Program-made: the position numbers and the translations under genes | In this document: one piece after another, positions 44,811 to 56,982 of the stretch | Numbering within the stretch: the stretch's first letter is position 1 | How the letters are laid out: every line of letters begins with the position of its first letter | Assembly (NCBI GenBank): GCA_033239525.1 | Contig: BSYO01000003.1 | Span: forward strand, 2,164,001-2,228,000 | Length of the DNA stretch: 64,000 bases | Direction of reading: 5' to 3' | Origin: Nepenthes gracilis | Taxonomy: Eukaryota > Streptophyta > Magnoliopsida > Caryophyllales > Nepenthaceae | Notes under the pieces: model-generated | What the model was told of the DNA's origin: nothing | Databases searched by the model: none | Seen by the model: only the letters and a program-made list of their open reading frames with translations

Positions 44811-44997
44811 GCCCAGGGCCCAGCCCAACACACTCACACAAAATCAACACACACACAACTACCCAGAGGCCTACACGCCCATGGCGTTCACACACACACC
44901 AACAGCACAACAAGCTCTGTTCTGGACCAGATTCAGTTTTTCATAACAATGTCTACATCCACCACTAATTAAATAGAGGGAGGAAAACGGATCGGTA

Positions 44998-45325
44998 GCA
45001 AACGGGAGATGAGTTTTACTTGCAAACGAGAGAGGAACTTTTACTTGCAAATCAAGAGAGAGTTTGCTTGCAGAACATGGAATAATACTTACCAGCCACA
45101 CACACAACACTGTATTCACACACACAGCCAGCACACCTCCCTGGCAGTGTACACACGCACTACCAGTTCAGCCGGCCACGAAAACAGAGCAAGAGGCTCT
45201 GTTCTCTCTCATCCATTTCCCAAATTAATTTATATAACTCATAATTTTAAGAGTGGAATAAAGATTTGCAAGGAGAACAGGAAAGTTAATTGCAAACGAG
45301 AGAGGAGTCTTTACTTGCCTGACAG
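44998..45325. repeat. short dispersed repeats in the solo LTR
   Basis: The word TTGCAAACGAGAGAGGA and variants occur near 45019, 45044 and 45291, each next to a TTTACTTGC word. They look like decayed direct repeats inside the LTR. Confidence 0.5.
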
Positions 45326-46499
45326 AAATGGCTAGGGTTTGCAACGGCAAGGGATTAACGGCGACGAGGGTTTGCGGCGATGGCGGCACAAACTGACGAC
45401 GGCGACGGCGATGGCAACGGCAAGGGTTTGCGATGGTCGCTCCGGCACCGATCGACAACGGCGACGCTTCCTCCGGAAACGACGACCACGGCTCCAGACG
45501 ACGGCGACACTGAAAGCTTCAACAGCAAAGGCTCGAACTACTTCTCACCCTTTTTGCACCTTACTATTTATAATCTCAATATCACCGCCGACTGAGTAAA
45601 TGAGCAGGAAATCAAATCGACGGAAACGCCTTCAGATTTGGCAACGGAGAGTGAACGGCTGATGAAATTAAGAGGGAGATGGAGATGCGTAACGGAAGAG
45701 AGAGAGAGAGAGAGAGACGGAGAGACGGGAGAGAGAGCAAAACCGAGAGGGAGAGGCGAGAAATGGGGGAGAAGAATCGAGAAAGAGGGAACAGTAATTT
45801 ATTACTTACCTTTATTATTTAAACGTTTTATTAAATTTATTATTAATTATTATTATTATTAAAACGTGGTTATATTTTATTATTATTATTAATTGTTGTA
45901 CTTATTGTGATTATTATATTTATTTAATATAATTAATTATCTATTATTAATTATTAATTATTTAATACCATAAATATTAACAATATTTATTAATACCACA
46001 AAAACATATATTATTATTTATTATTATTAAATTTATTTAATAATTCGAGTCGAAATACCGGGGTATTACATGTTCGATCTTGGGCAACTGGCTTTGGACA
46101 GAGTACCTGCTCATGGGATGTTGACCGTTGTAGACTAACAGCATTAACTCCTGTTGGAGGAGGTTGTTACGCGTGCCGTTTAAACCCCATAAAGTTTAGA
46201 GTAAGACCACGAACGGGCAATCTGGATGGCCAATGTTTAATTAGACCGTTCATAAGCCGCTTGGATAACCAGAGTTTAATTCGACCGCTTATGGGCCGTC
46301 TGAATAATCAGAATTTAATTACAAATGGATGAAAATCTGCCTGGCCTAAGGACAGTTTAGGTCGTTTATTTTGTGTAACCTGTAAACAAACATGCATATG
46401 GAAATAAAAAAGAGAGAAAAGACATACAACACGATACAAGTGGGGAAGAACTTTTCTTTTATTAATGACAATGTAAAGTTACAAGCATGCTTATGCCAC

Positions 46500-47117
46500 A
46501 CAAATGACCTACCTGGGTCCTCACTGGAAGTAACGCTTTAGGTGGATCGCATTCCATATTCGTGAGACCAACTTGTCGTTTAGGGTTCAGAGTTTGTATG
46601 CTCTATTTTGCAAGATGGCTTAAACTAGATAATGGTTTTCCCAATTAGGAGAAAACTTATTTCAGTTGGTGGTCTTGCCCGTTACCTCTATACTTCATAA
46701 GACCAAGTTGTAAATTTTAAATTACCGTGCTTTCACTTTCTTGTTATAATAGTGGGTAACTTGTTGCTAGTAGACTGCAGTTCGTATCCTGACAGCGTCA
46801 CGGGCTTCCTCCAACAAGTCTAGGTATTCCCTGAGCTTTTAAAAATTACAAAGTGGCTCGAAAGTTTTGACTCTTAGACTTGGGAGCCTAATCTCAACCA
46901 AAATTATTACTTCAATCCCGTAGTAAAGACTGATGGGTGTCTTGAGAGTTGGTTCCTTTGAAATCGTCCGATATGACCACAAGACGGAGGGCAACTTGTT
47001 GATCCAGGAGCCCCCTGTGTCTTCTAACTTGGTATTCAAACCGTAGAGTAGCATACGGTTAGTGACCTCTACCTGTCCATTTATTTGTGGGTATGCCACG
47101 GAAATATGGACCAATTT
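46500..47117 (-). pseudogene. integrase C-terminal remnant of the third element
   Basis: A reverse frame of 91 codons (46839-47114) reads VHISVAYPQINGQVEVTNR and WINKLPSVLWSYRTI, the last part of the integrase core. To the left, frames resemble the C-terminal domain up to a WNAIHLK-like end near 46545. The catalytic Asp block that should precede VHIS is cut off at about 47130. Confidence 0.75.
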
Positions 47118-47134
47118 ATTATCGACATTGGTAC

Positions 47135-47546
47135 ATATAATATCATGAATATTTTTTAAATGAATTATCTAATTAATTTTAATAATTATTTTAGTACTTA
47201 TTTTGAATTTAAAATCTTATAATTGAGTTTAAAATTTGAGTTTCAAGTATTTAATAATTGAATTAGGCTTAGATACTTAAAGCATTAGATTGAATTAATA
47301 GTTTGAGTTGGGTATTTTGATTATTTAATTTGGTTTAGAGTAATTAATATGATTGATTGAGTTAGGTAAATTATAAGTCTATTTAATTAAAAAAATTATT
47401 ATATATTTAATTTATATAAATTTTAGTGTATTAAAATTTATAAATTTAAAATATATCTATGAAATTAAAATTTAAGATGGGTCAAAATATTAGAAAATTT
47501 TAAGTGTTATTATTAGATAAATAATTAATTAAGATTTTAATGAGAG

Positions 47547-47582
<36 letters not shown>

Positions 47583-48022
47583 CAGAAAATAATAATAATA
47601 AATAAATAAATTAATTAAATAAGAAGAGAATGAAAGAATCAGCCGAAGGAAAAGAAAAAGAAAGAAAGAAAAAGAAATGAGGAAAGAAGAGAGGAAAGGA
47701 AAGAAATGAAAAGAAGAAGAAGGAAAGAAAGAGAAGGGAAAGAAGAGAAGGGAAAGAAGAGAGGGAGGCACGAACGGTGGGACGAAGAAGGAAAGGGGGG
47801 ATAAAACCCTATCAGGCCTTTCTATTATTTAAGGTGGCATTAGGGTTAGGGAAGGAAAAGAAAACGGCCGAGGATGAACCAAAGATCTACTCTGCCAATT
47901 GCCGCCGACACCGAAGTGTAATGAGGAAATTGAGGCAAGTAAAACTCCTTTATCACGAATTTTATTGTTCTGTTGTTTTTGTTGATGTCATTACTCTGAT
48001 TTCATGCTTTGATTTGGCTTCT
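47135..48022. repeat. AT-rich foreign segment inside the third element
   Basis: It separates the integrase tail from gag. It has an (AT)n run at 47550-47580, a purine-rich tract at 47600-47780 and a piece with AGGGTTAGGG near 47839. GGTAC occurs at both edges (47130-47134 and 48023-48027), which could be a target duplication, but the ends are not TG...CA and the flanks are not contiguous in pol. Confidence 0.4.
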
Positions 48023-48029
48023 GGTACTT

Positions 48030-49125
48030 GAAGAAGTCCTCATGTGTCAAGGTTGAGATGAAACTACCAAACTTTATCTCCTCTGTAAGTTTGGGAATCC
48101 TTTTGGCCATTGTTACGAAGCACTCCAGGAGTTTCCTTGGATTCTCTCCCTGTCTCTGCTCGATGTGGGAGAGATTCTATGATTGCTTTTTCTTCTCAGC
48201 GGCTAGAAGCGTATTAGGACAGGAAGAGGTGAGTGAGCTTCCGAAAGCTCCGGATCGAGTTTGATGGGAGCCAGTGAAACCAGATTCGAGCATCTCCCTT
48301 CATGGTGAACGGAAAGTATCGGCACATTATCGAATCCTCCAGGCCTTGGAGATTCAGATGGGTACGAAAATAATCCAAGTGGTCCATGTGATCAGTACTT
48401 CCATCGTAAGAATCCAGTGTCAGCATCTTAAATTTAACCGGCAATGGGCAAGATAAGATCTCAGCAACAAAGGGAGATCTTTCCAGATCTGCACGGTATT
48501 TGTTGTCATCCTTGAATACATGGTTCTGGATCTCCTTAGTTTTTGCCTCCACTCGGGAGGCATTCCCAAATTTCTTAAAGTTGAGATAAGTCCTCAATTT
48601 CATTCTTTCGACAGTGCGGCGTGTAGCCGGTCGGCTACTACCACTGACAGATCGCTCGTTCTAGGAGGCTCCCTTATGAACTTGAGGCCTTGACTCGTCC
48701 TGAGTATATTGGGGGCTCCTTTTTTCTGGACTCTCATCCGGAGTCCAGTGGCCCAAGCACCCCTCAAGCCTAGGACGACTTTGAGCGTTGATGGTCTCCG
48801 GAGTGTGAGAGTTAGCCTGCTTCGTAGCTTTCTTAGCTGGCCTCTTCTTCCTCTAGCCTCCTCTCCTGGAGGCCTAGGTAGAGGCTGTAGATGGCGGAGC
48901 CCCCTGCTTCTTCTTGCCCTAGCTAGTGAAGAGCATCATAGGTATTTTATTCATATTACTCATATGCTTTGCCAAGTTTTGAAGAAATAGCGCGGGTGCC
49001 CCTCCGACTAGGTTATCAGTAGAGTGGTACTGGTCGGAAGAAGCAGCATCTCTCGTAGGAATGCTAACTTGGGCTCTGATGTTCACCATTCTATTTGATG
49101 GTATTAGCTTTGTAGAGGAAAGCAT
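48030..49125 (-). pseudogene. gag of the third element
   Basis: A reverse frame of 129 codons (48214-48603) contains PLPVKFKMLTLDSYDGSTD, DYFRTHLNLQG, MCRYFPFTMKGDARIWFHWL and SFRKLTHLF, the classic gypsy gag core. The N-terminal part is at 48919-49125 (MVNIRAQVSIPTRD, LFLQNLAKHMSNM). Downstream toward 48030, frames with LPHRAETGRES and similar continue the protein through stops. It ends at the junction with the AT-rich segment. Confidence 0.8.
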
Positions 49126-49130
49126 TTGTT

Positions 49131-49152
49131 AGCTTTCCACAGACAACGCCAA
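49131..49152 (-). other. primer binding site of the third element
   Basis: Directly inside the right LTR the reverse strand reads TTGGCGTTGTCTGTGGAAAG. This resembles a TGGCGCCGTC-type site with two changes and matches the position of the sites in the array. Confidence 0.5.
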
Positions 49153-50074
49153 TGATGCGTCCTGAATCCGAACTTAAACAGATTTGGTTTAAGCTGTCTG
49201 TCAAATTTCAGTCTCCATTCGTTTAGTTTCGAGTCCTGCACAGCACAATTTTAAATAAGAGGTCAGGTGACGGCGAAATTTGATTCTATCGAAAATACTC
49301 TGACGCTTAAATCAATAATTGACTTTCCGAAATAAAAAGGTGGATGCAACAAATGTAGTATGAATGTTGATGAGTGTTTTTTGTAGGTGAGTACCCATTT
49401 GTGAGGCGAGTGACTTAAGTGGTTATTCGTGAGGAGCAGAACTTCTTAGCCTAGAGTTTGTTGGGAATTGGAATCTAAGAGAGAGAGCACTAGAAGGCTC
49501 AGGAGGGATTAGGAATTTCTGAGAGCTTGAGATTGTTTGAATGCTTTTTGTGGGCGCTTTAGTGCGTATTTTCTGAGCGTGCCTCTGAAGGGAACTTTCA
49601 TAGCCTTTTATAGTTATGAGCCTGAGATGCCTTCCTTAAGCAGAAGGGTTGGATGTTTGTACTTTACTGAGGATTGTTGCCTTCTTTGGTGCAGGCATGA
49701 GCGATTTGCTAACTATAACGGTCTAAGAAAATAATCTCATTCTTTCTATATTTTTTAACTATTAGGATATCTAGCAGACAATGTACAGATTTTGGCGCCT
49801 TTTTTCAGGGATGTGCATTGATTCTGGAGATGACCGTTATAATGAAGCTTGCCTTCTTGAAGAGGCAAAAAATTAGAACAGATGACCTGTGTAGCTTTGA
49901 GATGGACACGGGGACCAAAAACTGCTGGGCCATGCGCGTCTTAGGCCCAAGCCAGCTTTGCCCCACCTCTCTCCAAGTCAGCCAGGCGTTGGACAGATTA
50001 CAGTACTTTAATGGAGTTGTTGTGGTTTTAGGTCTCTTCTTTCGAAAGGAGCTCAATTCTGCGGCGTCCCATAA
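49153..50074 (-). repeat. right (5') LTR of the third element (922 bp)
   Basis: It starts TGATGCGTCC and ends CCCATAA. The reverse strand has TATAAAAGG (49604-49612), a good TATA box. The ATAAT duplication follows. Confidence 0.85.
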
Positions 50075-50079
50075 ATAAT
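50075..50079. repeat. target site duplication ATAAT, right copy
   Basis: It matches 39746-39750. Confidence 0.75.
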
Positions 50080-52050
50080 ATTTTATACTTTTCATAAAAA
50101 AGATATATTTCTATGTATCAATCCTACATTTTCGGCCACCACATGCTGCTACCACAACCGCAGCAGCAACCGTATTAAAATAATCATTAAACCTAAAAGT
50201 GTTAATATACCCTAATTATTTGACATGGTTATAAATAATGAGTAACATAGTTTGAATAATATTATTTATATATTTAATTGTATACTTAATTATATTAAAA
50301 TTATTATTTTTGATAGAGAAAGAGAGAGTAAAGAAAGTAAAATTTAAAACAAAGTGTCACCCACACTTATTTTTTAACAATTATAATACAATTGAATATA
50401 TAATTAAATGTATAAAAAATATTTTCTAGTGACGTATATACTTAATGCTCATCTTTGTACCACATGTTTGACGTTCTATTTGAAAATTTGTCATTTGAAG
50501 TGATTTGTGTAATTTAATGTGCTAGCAATGAGTAGAATCATTTCGAGTCTGGTGTCAGTTGTAAAGTAAGGACTATACATTCCAAAATTTGACTGTGTAG
50601 TTATTCTGATTTCTCCTAAAACATATACCCCGTGAAGAACGCCTAAGGATTTTAAAAGCAAAGATACTTGGAAAAATTTTGGAATTTTCTAAGCATTTTG
50701 AAGACTTATAATATATTGGTATTTTTGGTCCTGGAATTTAGGATAGAGGTATTTCAAGCCCAGAATATTTTGGTCGGCTAGAATATTAGAATAGGCCATG
50801 TTCTTAGTTTCTTTGTTTCGTGGGATATCAGAATAATAAAAAAATAATGCTGAATAATCTTATGGAAATTCTAATAACACTATGCAAAAATTTCTAAAAT
50901 TCTAGAAGCACTATAGCAAGTGACTCAACTCGCAGATCACGCCGTCAACACTTTGAATAGCAGATCTTAGGTGACAAACAGTACAACTTCTATCATTTAG
51001 ATATTCAGGAGAAGAGGTAACTGAAGTGTATTATTATAAACTCTAGGATCGAACCACAATAGAAGACTAGTAGGATCTCGACAAAAAGACATTGTTCGGA
51101 TGTATGGCTACTGGCCACATTGACGAGTATCGCAAAGCATGGCATCGGCGACTACCTTAGTAATGCATTTGGGGGGGGCAAATGATCCCTAAACTAGGTT
51201 TTAGTTAAGGCAAATCAAGACAAATTGCATGCATAGTCATACTCCAAAAAAGGGAGTACTAACCCGTTCAATCAATGCCAATTACAGATTTTGAATAGAA
51301 CTTCCATTATTTCTGATTAGGAGACTAAGCTTCATTTCTAATTGTTAAAACACGCACGATAGTTATCTATATATTGTGGGCATAACAAATCCAAAGCATT
51401 CGTAATTTTAGCGAAGCAAAATGAGTCAATAATTGAAGATATCACTACTAACTTGAAAGTTATCAAATACACCGTAGACAGGTTGTAACCACGAGCATTG
51501 AGCGGAAGATTGACTTCTTTATTGTGCCACAACTCTAAGAATAGTGTCGAAGTCTGAGACCTTATCAGATGGTGTCAATGGAGCTTAAAGAGTAGAAATT
51601 GTAACAACAATGGTAATCGTATTTGATCATCATTAATTCTAACCATCTACCATAGAAAAATTCAATGGAACTCAAGTAAAGAAACAGTCATATTCAACTT
51701 TGTAGCAACTCTTGAAAATTTTATAAAGCGACAAGTAAAAACAATTGTCCACTACTAAAGTATTTGAGTACCAACTATGAGAATATAAGTATCTTCCAAT
51801 ATTGATGTATGGTCAAATAGTATTAGTCATAGATCAAGACAATAACACTACGAGGAATGGGGGGAGTCATGCAAAGAGGAGTACAAGGATTGCGTACTAA
51901 AAATATCCTTAGGCCATCAAACAGAATATTTTATTGGGTTTTGGTCACTCTTATAGATAATTCAATAAACGCAAAGTCATTAGAGGTTCATACAAAATTT
52001 GTGCGAGGATCGAAATGTTTATGTATGTTTTGCGCGCACGGCGAGTGGCT
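50080..52050. other. AT-rich intergenic stretch, nothing recognised
   Basis: No frame resembles a known protein and no transposon ends were identified. A G-run at 51171-51178 and scattered short frames are the only features. Confidence 0.5.
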
Positions 52051-52215
52051 AAAGGAAGTTGGTCGGCCAGCCTGTTGGCCAAATCAAACCGACCAGCAGA
52101 AGGCCAGCCTGCCAGGTAGCAAGGAGACTGGCTAGCAAGTAGCAGGCCAACCGAGCAATAGGGGCCAGCCCGAGCAACAAGAGGCCGGCCAGTAGGGGCT
52201 GGTCGAACTGCTTAT
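52051..52215. repeat. GGCCAGC-rich degenerate short repeat
   Basis: Words such as GGCCAGCC, GGCCGGCC and AGCAGGCCAA recur about ten times in 165 bp, in sharp contrast to the AT-rich surroundings. No regular period is visible. Confidence 0.5.
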
Positions 52216-53200
52216 ACTAAAAGCTGACCAACTACTAGAATGAAGAAAAGCATAAAAACTGGTGAAAATATGAGAAATGATAGCCGGTGTAATAAATCCT
52301 ATACAAGATTCAGAGTATGTGAGCAGATGAGAGACTTACGGAATTTGGGCCAGACATCATTATAAAATGCACCAGACACTTTAGGGTTAAGTAACAGAAA
52401 AAGAAGAAAGAGCGAAGACAAAGTATCAATGTGAGACTTCGCCGCTATACTTATAAAATTTGAGAGTAGAGAACGCCTCCAATGAGAATGAAAAGAAGAA
52501 AAAGAGAGAAGGAAAATTTTCTTACATTGGAAATTTTTCTTGCTCTGCCTCGGAGGTTTGTAACAAATTTTATATAGTAAAATTTTTCAAAATTTATCTC
52601 GTAATTTTTTTTTAATTGAAAAGAATTTTTCATATTAAAAATTATTGTGCATTGTTTATTCCTTATACCCACTAATTTGATGGCTGACAATTAACCGAGA
52701 AAATTTGGGGTTGTTTTGTTATGCCGGTTGTATGTATCCGGGCCGAATTCACAGCACATTTCACTGCATATAGATCAATGAGTAGTGTGATTATTAAGGA
52801 CGTCAGGACATACTTTGGGAATATATCCATGTAGGAAGAATAGTAGGAAATTGTTTGCAAAATTTTGAGGATGATACTTATTTGATCAATTCTATGGTTC
52901 AAATTTTTGGGTGTAGGAGACAACATGCCTAGATAATCTTAATTGGAGACCAAACGCACTTGTAAATTTATTAATGGTTAAAGCAGTTGTTAATTGAACA
53001 AGATCGAACATAAATTAAGATCTGTTGTTTTATAGATTTTGGCACAATTTATTTATGATTGGAAGGAGATAGCAATAATTTGTAGTTGTGATTATAGGTT
53101 CTGCTCAGTCACTACTCTGAAAAAAATAAATTTACGAATTCCATTTGTTAGACCTAACAAATTAGTTACTCGGGAAAAAATAAATTTACGAATTCACTCT
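52216..53200. other. AT-rich intergenic stretch, nothing recognised
   Basis: No gene, RNA or clear repeat terminus was seen. A near-identical AAAATAAATTTACGAATTC word occurs twice about 55 bp apart near 53122 and 53177, just before or at its right end. Confidence 0.45.
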
Positions 53201-53229
53201 TACTGGCTAATTAGTTGGACAATAACAAA

Positions 53230-53520
53230 ATTTGGCTGTTTCGTTCATCCCAATCTCTATATATTCAAGCCTCTTGTTGGTACTCTCTAAAAGGAGAGAA
53301 AGAGAGAGAAGAGAAATTGAAGAAAAAGGAAAGGCACCGAAGCTGCCGTTGCTGCTATCGATACTGCTACTGTTATTGGAGATGGCAGTGGTGGTGAGAA
53401 CTATTGATAAACGTTTCTGTGAGCCGCGGTTGTCGTTGCAGTTGTTGTTGAGGTGATGCTCTGTTTTTGTACAGAAGATTCAACCAGGCAAGTGATTCCT
53501 CATATCTTACCTCTTTAACT
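53230..53520 (+). promoter_or_regulatory. promoter- and leader-like sequence without a recognised gene
   Basis: CTCTATATATTCAAG near 53256 looks like a TATA box. It is followed by a GA-rich leader and a short frame with Cys and Trp (CCYRYCYCYWRWQWW), then a donor-like CAG|GCAAGTG near 53490. No coding exon with a known domain follows, so it may be the start of a non-coding transcript or of a lost gene. Confidence 0.2.
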
Positions 53521-53929
53521 TGTTTGCAAGTGATTCTTTATGTTTTCATATCCAAATCTGTTCGCATGCAACTTGTCCATTCTCTTGCAGTTTCTCAAAT
53601 TTCTTTGTGTTAATGTTGATATTTGTGTTTTGATTTTGCTGGAATCGTGAGTGAAAAATTGAGAAAAATATAGATCACTGCTTTGATAATTACAGACCTG
53701 TCAATTGTTTTGATTTCATAGTGAATTGGGGATGAAATTTTGTAGGTTAACAATACCCAATCTTGATTTTCATGTGGTAAAAAGAAATGGTTAGGATTTT
53801 TCTTGTTCTTGGTGGGAATCAGATGGAAGCAAGAAATAGAGCATCGTGCTTTCTTTGGCTACTGATATTTGTCACAGCAAACTGAAATGGCAAGAAAATG
53901 GCAAATTGTGTTGTGAGCGTAGGCCGCTA

Positions 53930-54335
53930 GGGTCCAAATTTCATCCAAAAGGGGCACCTGGAAGAAGAAAATTTTTTCCAACTTATAATGCAATCTCCTT
54001 GATATAAAACTCACAACATTCCTTCCCTCTTTGATAGTCGCAAACTTTAGCAGTTATATTCTGCGGCACTTCACTCTGTGGCATTTTACTACTCCTTGGC
54101 ATATCGATAGTAAATTAGTCCCTCCGCAGGTAATCCTTTCAGGCTAGAACCCTTTGCATGTAGTCCTCTCCAGGTCGAGGTCAGTCTTAATAAGAGCACC
54201 GTTATTGCGAGTACAAGCTGTTGGGGCCCAAGCTTTTTCAAAAGGTATACTATGAGGAAGGATAATCCCCACAATTTATAAGGCAATCTTTGTGAAGCTA
54301 TCCTCCCGATGTGAGACTCACAACTCATTAATTGG
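53930..54335. repeat. two related LTR-like fragments in direct orientation
   Basis: Around 53930-54017 and 54225-54330 two stretches share the order AAAAGG, AATTTATAAGGCAATCT (variant), and GAGACTCACAAC. The second has CCCGATGTGAGACTCACAAC, a word common in plant copia-type LTRs. Both are fragments. Confidence 0.35.
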
Positions 54336-54339
54336 AAGC

Positions 54340-54630
54340 AGATTGCGTATAATATGTATATGCATATATATATATTTATACAGATGTGTGTATGTCCATA
54401 TGTATGTGTATATGGGAGGGTGTATGTGTATATGTATATATACATAAATAGATGAGGTGGGCTGTATGTGTGTGTGTGTGTGGGTGTGTAATTGTGCGTA
54501 TACATATGTGCATAAGTTTGTGTATGTATATGTTTACATGTATGTATATAAGGGCATAATTTGTTTATACAAGCATGTGATGCATAAGGGTGTATTCTAT
54601 AAGTGCATATATACATAATTGCTTATTTCA

Positions 54631-54660
<30 letters not shown>
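54340..54660. repeat. microsatellite-rich stretch (TA, GT and TATG units)
   Basis: It includes a (GT)n run near 54469-54487 and an (AT)n run at 54631-54658, with TGTATATG words between. The 175-codon reverse frame over it is a product of the repeat. Confidence 0.75.
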
Positions 54661-54662
<2 letters not shown>

Positions 54663-56980
54663 TTATATATTTTAGTTTATAAATTTGGTGTAAGGTATAA
54701 ATTAAGGACACTCTAAAATTTATTAGAGCCTAGCATAATTAGTCAACAGGATTGAATAGATGGGCACTTGTAACATTTGTCCAATAGTGATAAAATAGGA
54801 TATATTTTATTGTCTTAGTTGAAAGACAAGGAAATTCATAATGACCGTTTTGTCTTGGTAAAATCTATCAAGCCGAGTTGAGCAACGATGTATGAATAGA
54901 TGTTCAGTCACTAGAAAGCTGAGTTAATTTTAGTCTAATCTTAAAATTAGGTATTGGGAGATATCGTTTGGAGTTATGGTACTTAGTGGGCTATCGTGGG
55001 CTAATGAAATTATAGTAATCGGATATTTAGTATATTTATAGATCTTTTTTATTTTTCTTGATAATGACTTTTTTTGTATTAGTTTTAATCATATAATTAT
55101 AATTCTTATCATTATCGAATGACATTTTTATCGTTGTAGCTACAAAATTTCCTCTGCATTATATTCGAAGGCGTAATGTATATTATTTAGTTTCTTATAT
55201 TTAAGGTAAATGAGGTTATATAAATATACAATAATATCAAAAAATATAGAACCTATATACCTTAATGCAGTTAATAGTTATTTAATACTAATTTTTATAT
55301 TATAGTGATGATAGGTATACTATAAGTAAAGAGGAATACTTATAACCATATGATTATCGTATGATGTTAGGTTTGATATGTTTAGATGATTCTTATACTT
55401 AATTGGGTAGATGAAATGTGCATTGGTGAGACATCTGTACCTTATTTGGTAGAGTCTCGAAAGACCATATATTTAGTTATATGTTAAACTTTTAAATATC
55501 AGTGATATTGTGCTACGTACCCAACTGTTGGGGTTAAATATACACAACTTTTAATTCATAATAGCAAAATAAGATTTAGAAGATTTTTTGTGATATCTCA
55601 TTATTTATTGATACATTTTAAATTTAGAATTTAATAGAATATAAAAGCTATGTTTAGTTGAATCCACGTGTTATCCATGTGTTAGATTCAGTAAGATTTA
55701 AATTCAATAAGATATATGATACTTATTGTTATTTAATATTCAGGTCATTTATACTAATATTTGGAGTAGAAATTATTGATATTTTTTTTTGTGATGTTGG
55801 ACTCTAAGAGATTTTTGCATGTTATTAGTAAAATTTAAATTTTATGGAATCCTTTTTAATCTTTGTGATACCAGGGCTCAATGAGATATGATCTTACTAT
55901 TACTTTTAAATCATAATTACGATGAGCTGTGAATTTTTATATAAGATTTATTATTAAATTTTATATTATTATTATAAATTTTATATTTTTGATATTGTAT
56001 ATTCAAGATATTTATTATTTATTATACATTATTAATTATTATCACTCACTAAGTATTTGGCTCACAATTGTATTTTATCGGCTTCAAATTCAAATTAAGT
56101 ATATAATGCTCACAAGGGATCCAAAATTAGTGTGGGATTTTTTAATAGAGAAGATTTTGAATATGAATAGCTACCGAATTGTTTGGCAACAAACAGGTTT
56201 TGTTTTGATATAAATTTTATAGTTTTTTTGGGATGAAACCCATAACTTTTAGTAATTTTTATTTTCTTAAATATTTACATAATATAATGATGAAATGATG
56301 GTTTCTAATTTAAAAATGACGAAATCGTGATTGATATTTAATAATTATATATTTTAAAATTTTTTTTGCAAGAACTGTCAAGACCAGGTTTGATAATTCG
56401 GGCTCAGAGTCCCATAGCTCTCCTTATAACATAGAAGCAAATTGCTTGCACTGCTACTTTCAAAAGCCAATTGCTATTCAAATATTTCGAAGACAAAAAG
56501 AAGAAAACATGCGCACCGTACAAGATGGATGAATAATATCACTGACCCAGTCATGGATAAAAGTCGCTTTGGCACTGCCATTCATCAGCAAGATCGTTTG
56601 TTGAAGATAATGAATGCAAATCATTACAAGTTTGGTTTCATTTTAACATGATGAAGCTGCCTCTACTGAGTACAACAAATGGGGAAGAAGCTGATTTACA
56701 TATTACCTGACAAAGTTAATATATATATAAAGTAGAGCACTATTGCTTGATTTATGCCGACCAAATCACATGACTCTTTGATAGGTAAACAAAATATAAA
56801 AAAAAAATATCGGGTTAACTTTTTTATAAGTTGAATTTGATTACTAAATGAATAATATAAGTTTAAATTATAAAAATAATCTTCTTATATTAGATACTTA
56901 ATATTATGTATATTTAATTTTTTACAAATTTTACAGCATTAGAGTTTCGTATATTGATTATTTAATTGTTGAAATTTCTA
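54661..56980. other. AT-rich intergenic stretch, nothing recognised
   Basis: No known protein, RNA or transposon end was identified. A 69-codon frame at 56442-56651 is rich in Lys, Arg and Asn and has no recognised motif. Confidence 0.45.
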
Positions 56981-56982
56981 TT

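Larger units (their letters stand above)
43546..46075 (-). mobile_element. nested solo LTR (2520 bp) with TGTTC target duplication
   Basis: The LTR spans 43551-46070. On the reverse strand it starts TGTAATACCCCGGTATTTCG, a start common to Del/Tekay-type gypsy LTRs, and it ends in a GGGTCGGGTCGGGTGAC stretch and TTTACA. TGTTC flanks both ends (43546-43550 and 46071-46075). No internal region remains, so it is a product of LTR-LTR recombination. It interrupts the region between pol and the antisense ORF of the host element. Frames inside, including His/Thr-rich ones over CA repeats, are not genes. Confidence 0.85.
39751..50074 (-). mobile_element. Ty3/gypsy element, 10.3 kb, pol mostly deleted, with nested insertions
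   Basis: LTRs at 39751-40671 and 49153-50074 flank an internal region. Right to left it contains a primer binding site, gag (about 49125-48030), an AT-rich foreign segment, the integrase C-terminal part (about 47117-46500), a nested solo LTR (43551-46070) and an antisense ORF (41419-43330). Protease, RT, RNase H and the front of integrase are missing. It belongs to the same broad lineage as the other two elements because gag, the integrase tail and the antisense ORF all correspond. Confidence 0.85.

Noticed and set aside
44441..44968. 175-codon His/Thr-rich frame
   Set aside because: It is the translation of a CA-rich low-complexity stretch inside the nested solo LTR.
47130..48027. GGTAC pair as proof of an LTR insertion
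   Set aside because: The segment does not have TG...CA ends and the flanks are not adjacent parts of pol, so the repeat may be chance or repair microhomology.
54089..54616. 175-codon reverse frame
   Set aside because: It covers GT/TA microsatellite sequence (repeated HTYT and YIYIY-like residues) and has no domain.
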